From assembly GCA_029931535.1 (NCBI GenBank), contig JAQPZY010001621.1, positions 5,740,001 through 5,804,000 of the forward strand: a stretch of DNA of 64,000 nucleotides, written 5' to 3'. Every line of letters starts with the position of its first letter. The stretch's first letter is position 1. The notes beneath the pieces were generated by a model, which saw only the letters and a program-made list of their open reading frames with translations, searched no databases and had not been told where the DNA came from. Origin of the DNA: Margaritifera margaritifera (taxonomy: Eukaryota; Mollusca; Bivalvia; Unionida; Margaritiferidae). Position numbers and translations under genes: made by a program. This document shows positions 63,452 to 64,000 of the stretch, in pieces.

Positions 63452-64000
63452 TGTGCCGACTCTGGGCTCCAGTGAATTCCGTCCAGCTGGAACGACATCT
63501 CGTCCCTTTTCCCGGTGTACAAAGCTTTCACCCCCTCAATTTGAATTTTGGATATACTCTCGTTTAATTTGGATAGATTGAACGCTTCTGCTGGTTTCTT
63601 TGATTGTAGAGTTTGCGAAATTGGAATTCTTGCTACGAAAATCTCGGAGTTAGGGAATCTCCCCCGAGTAGTTCTCAGCAGTTCTTTCATTGATTGACCT
63701 ACCATATTTGTGTTTGCATTTTCCCTCTCATTAGTGCCCACGTGAATAATGATTCTTTTAGGTTTTTCTTGATATCGATAATTTCTTACTAAATCAAGTA
63801 CATGTTTTATTTTTGCACCAGGGTACGCCTCTACCTGTACATTTTTGTCCTTCAAATTCGTAAAGCGAGCAAGATTTGAGTCCCCGATTATCAGATCTGC
63901 GTTGGTAATTCTAGGTATGTCCCAGTCCGATTTAGGGTTAGTGTGCCTCGTAACTCTGCCTGCTTTAGATGGTGAGATAACTATAGATGCATATGTCAAC
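63367..64000 (-). CDS. PLE ORF1, SGNH domain, partial (E10)
   Basis: The last ~210 codons of ORF1, covering the whole SGNH domain from before GDS to DGIH and the frameshift site. The N-terminal part is beyond the window, so the apparent start near 63999 is not a real one. Confidence 0.85.
   Translation of the reverse strand, partial: LTYASIVISPSKAGRVTRHTNPKSDWDIPRITNADLIIGDSNLARFTNLKDKNVQVEAYPGAKIKHVLDLVRNYRYQEKPKRIIIHVGTNERENANTNMVGQSMKELLRTTRGRFPNSEIFVARIPISQTLQSKKPAEAFNLSKLNESISKIQIEGVKALYTGKRDEMSFQLDGIHWSPESAQCILDGWYAQMHAIKQGFQQVQKTVVRS

Larger units (their letters stand above)
61046..64000 (-). mobile_element. Penelope-like retroelement E10, cut by window edge
   Basis: Y, 3' module, complete ORF2 and the C-terminal part of ORF1 are present. 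The hammerhead and X would lie outside the window. The array evidently continues to the right. Confidence 0.92.

Noticed and set aside
27338..64000. Whole array as an assembly artefact
   Set aside because: Copies differ by shared and private substitutions and tract lengths in an orderly way, which a simple assembly loop would not create. Copy number and the 8.41-kb duplication still need long-read support.

Overview
The window is a eukaryotic, almost certainly animal, subtelomere. The whole right-hand 60 kb is Penelope-like retroelements (PLEs) embedded in TTAGGG telomere repeats. TTAGGG arrays, a PLE with a C-terminal GIY-YIG endonuclease and a hammerhead ribozyme point to a metazoan; the species cannot be named from this sequence. 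No ordinary host gene, tRNA gene, rRNA gene, bacterial operon or CRISPR array was found. All TTAGGG runs lie on the + strand, so the chromosome end is to the right. All elements are coded on the - strand with their 3' ends on the left (centromere side). This is the polarity expected if the telomeric G-strand 3' end primes reverse transcription.

Layout. 1-3560: ten and a third monomers of a ~345-bp satellite, broken off and capped by TTAGGG. 3594-9103: full-length element E1. 9122-10363: truncated T1. 10364-10518: degenerate telomere array holding an 18-bp element stub. 10519-16022: E2, with a broken ORF2. 16041-18905: truncated T2, T3 and T4. 18927-24433: E3. 24452-27316: T5, T6 and T7, a near-copy of T2-T4. 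27338-64000: head-to-tail full units E4 to E10 (E10 cut by the window) at 5.61-5.65 kb spacing, with an identical (TTAGGG)3 linker at every E4-E10 junction.

Each full element reads, 5' to 3' on the - strand: ~860-bp upstream segment (X); ~39-nt hammerhead ribozyme; leader with a poly-A/poly-T slippage tract; a TTCA microsatellite; ORF1 (545 aa, basic and RS-rich, with an intact SGNH/GDSL hydrolase domain); ORF2 (reverse transcriptase plus zinc-binding linker plus GIY-YIG endonuclease); and a 3' hairpin module ending at a CCTAAC motif complementary to telomeric DNA. ORF2 has no ATG near its start. It overlaps ORF1 in the -1 frame across a perfect G GGT TTT slippery heptamer, so an ORF1-ORF2 fusion made by -1 frameshifting is the likely product.

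Most notable points: (1) an endonuclease-bearing PLE at telomere junctions; (2) a fixed X-(TTAGGG)3-Y junction plus a self-cleaving ribozyme, which could yield unit-length or circular RNAs able to anneal to the telomere; (3) a satellite that shares the PLE 3' module, with the hairpin conserved by compensatory change; (4) recurrent truncation that leaves an ATG-initiated 366-codon endonuclease frame; (5) an 8.41-kb duplication whose junction produced an intact chimeric ORF2. Near-identity of the copies means assembly collapse or expansion cannot be excluded from sequence alone.
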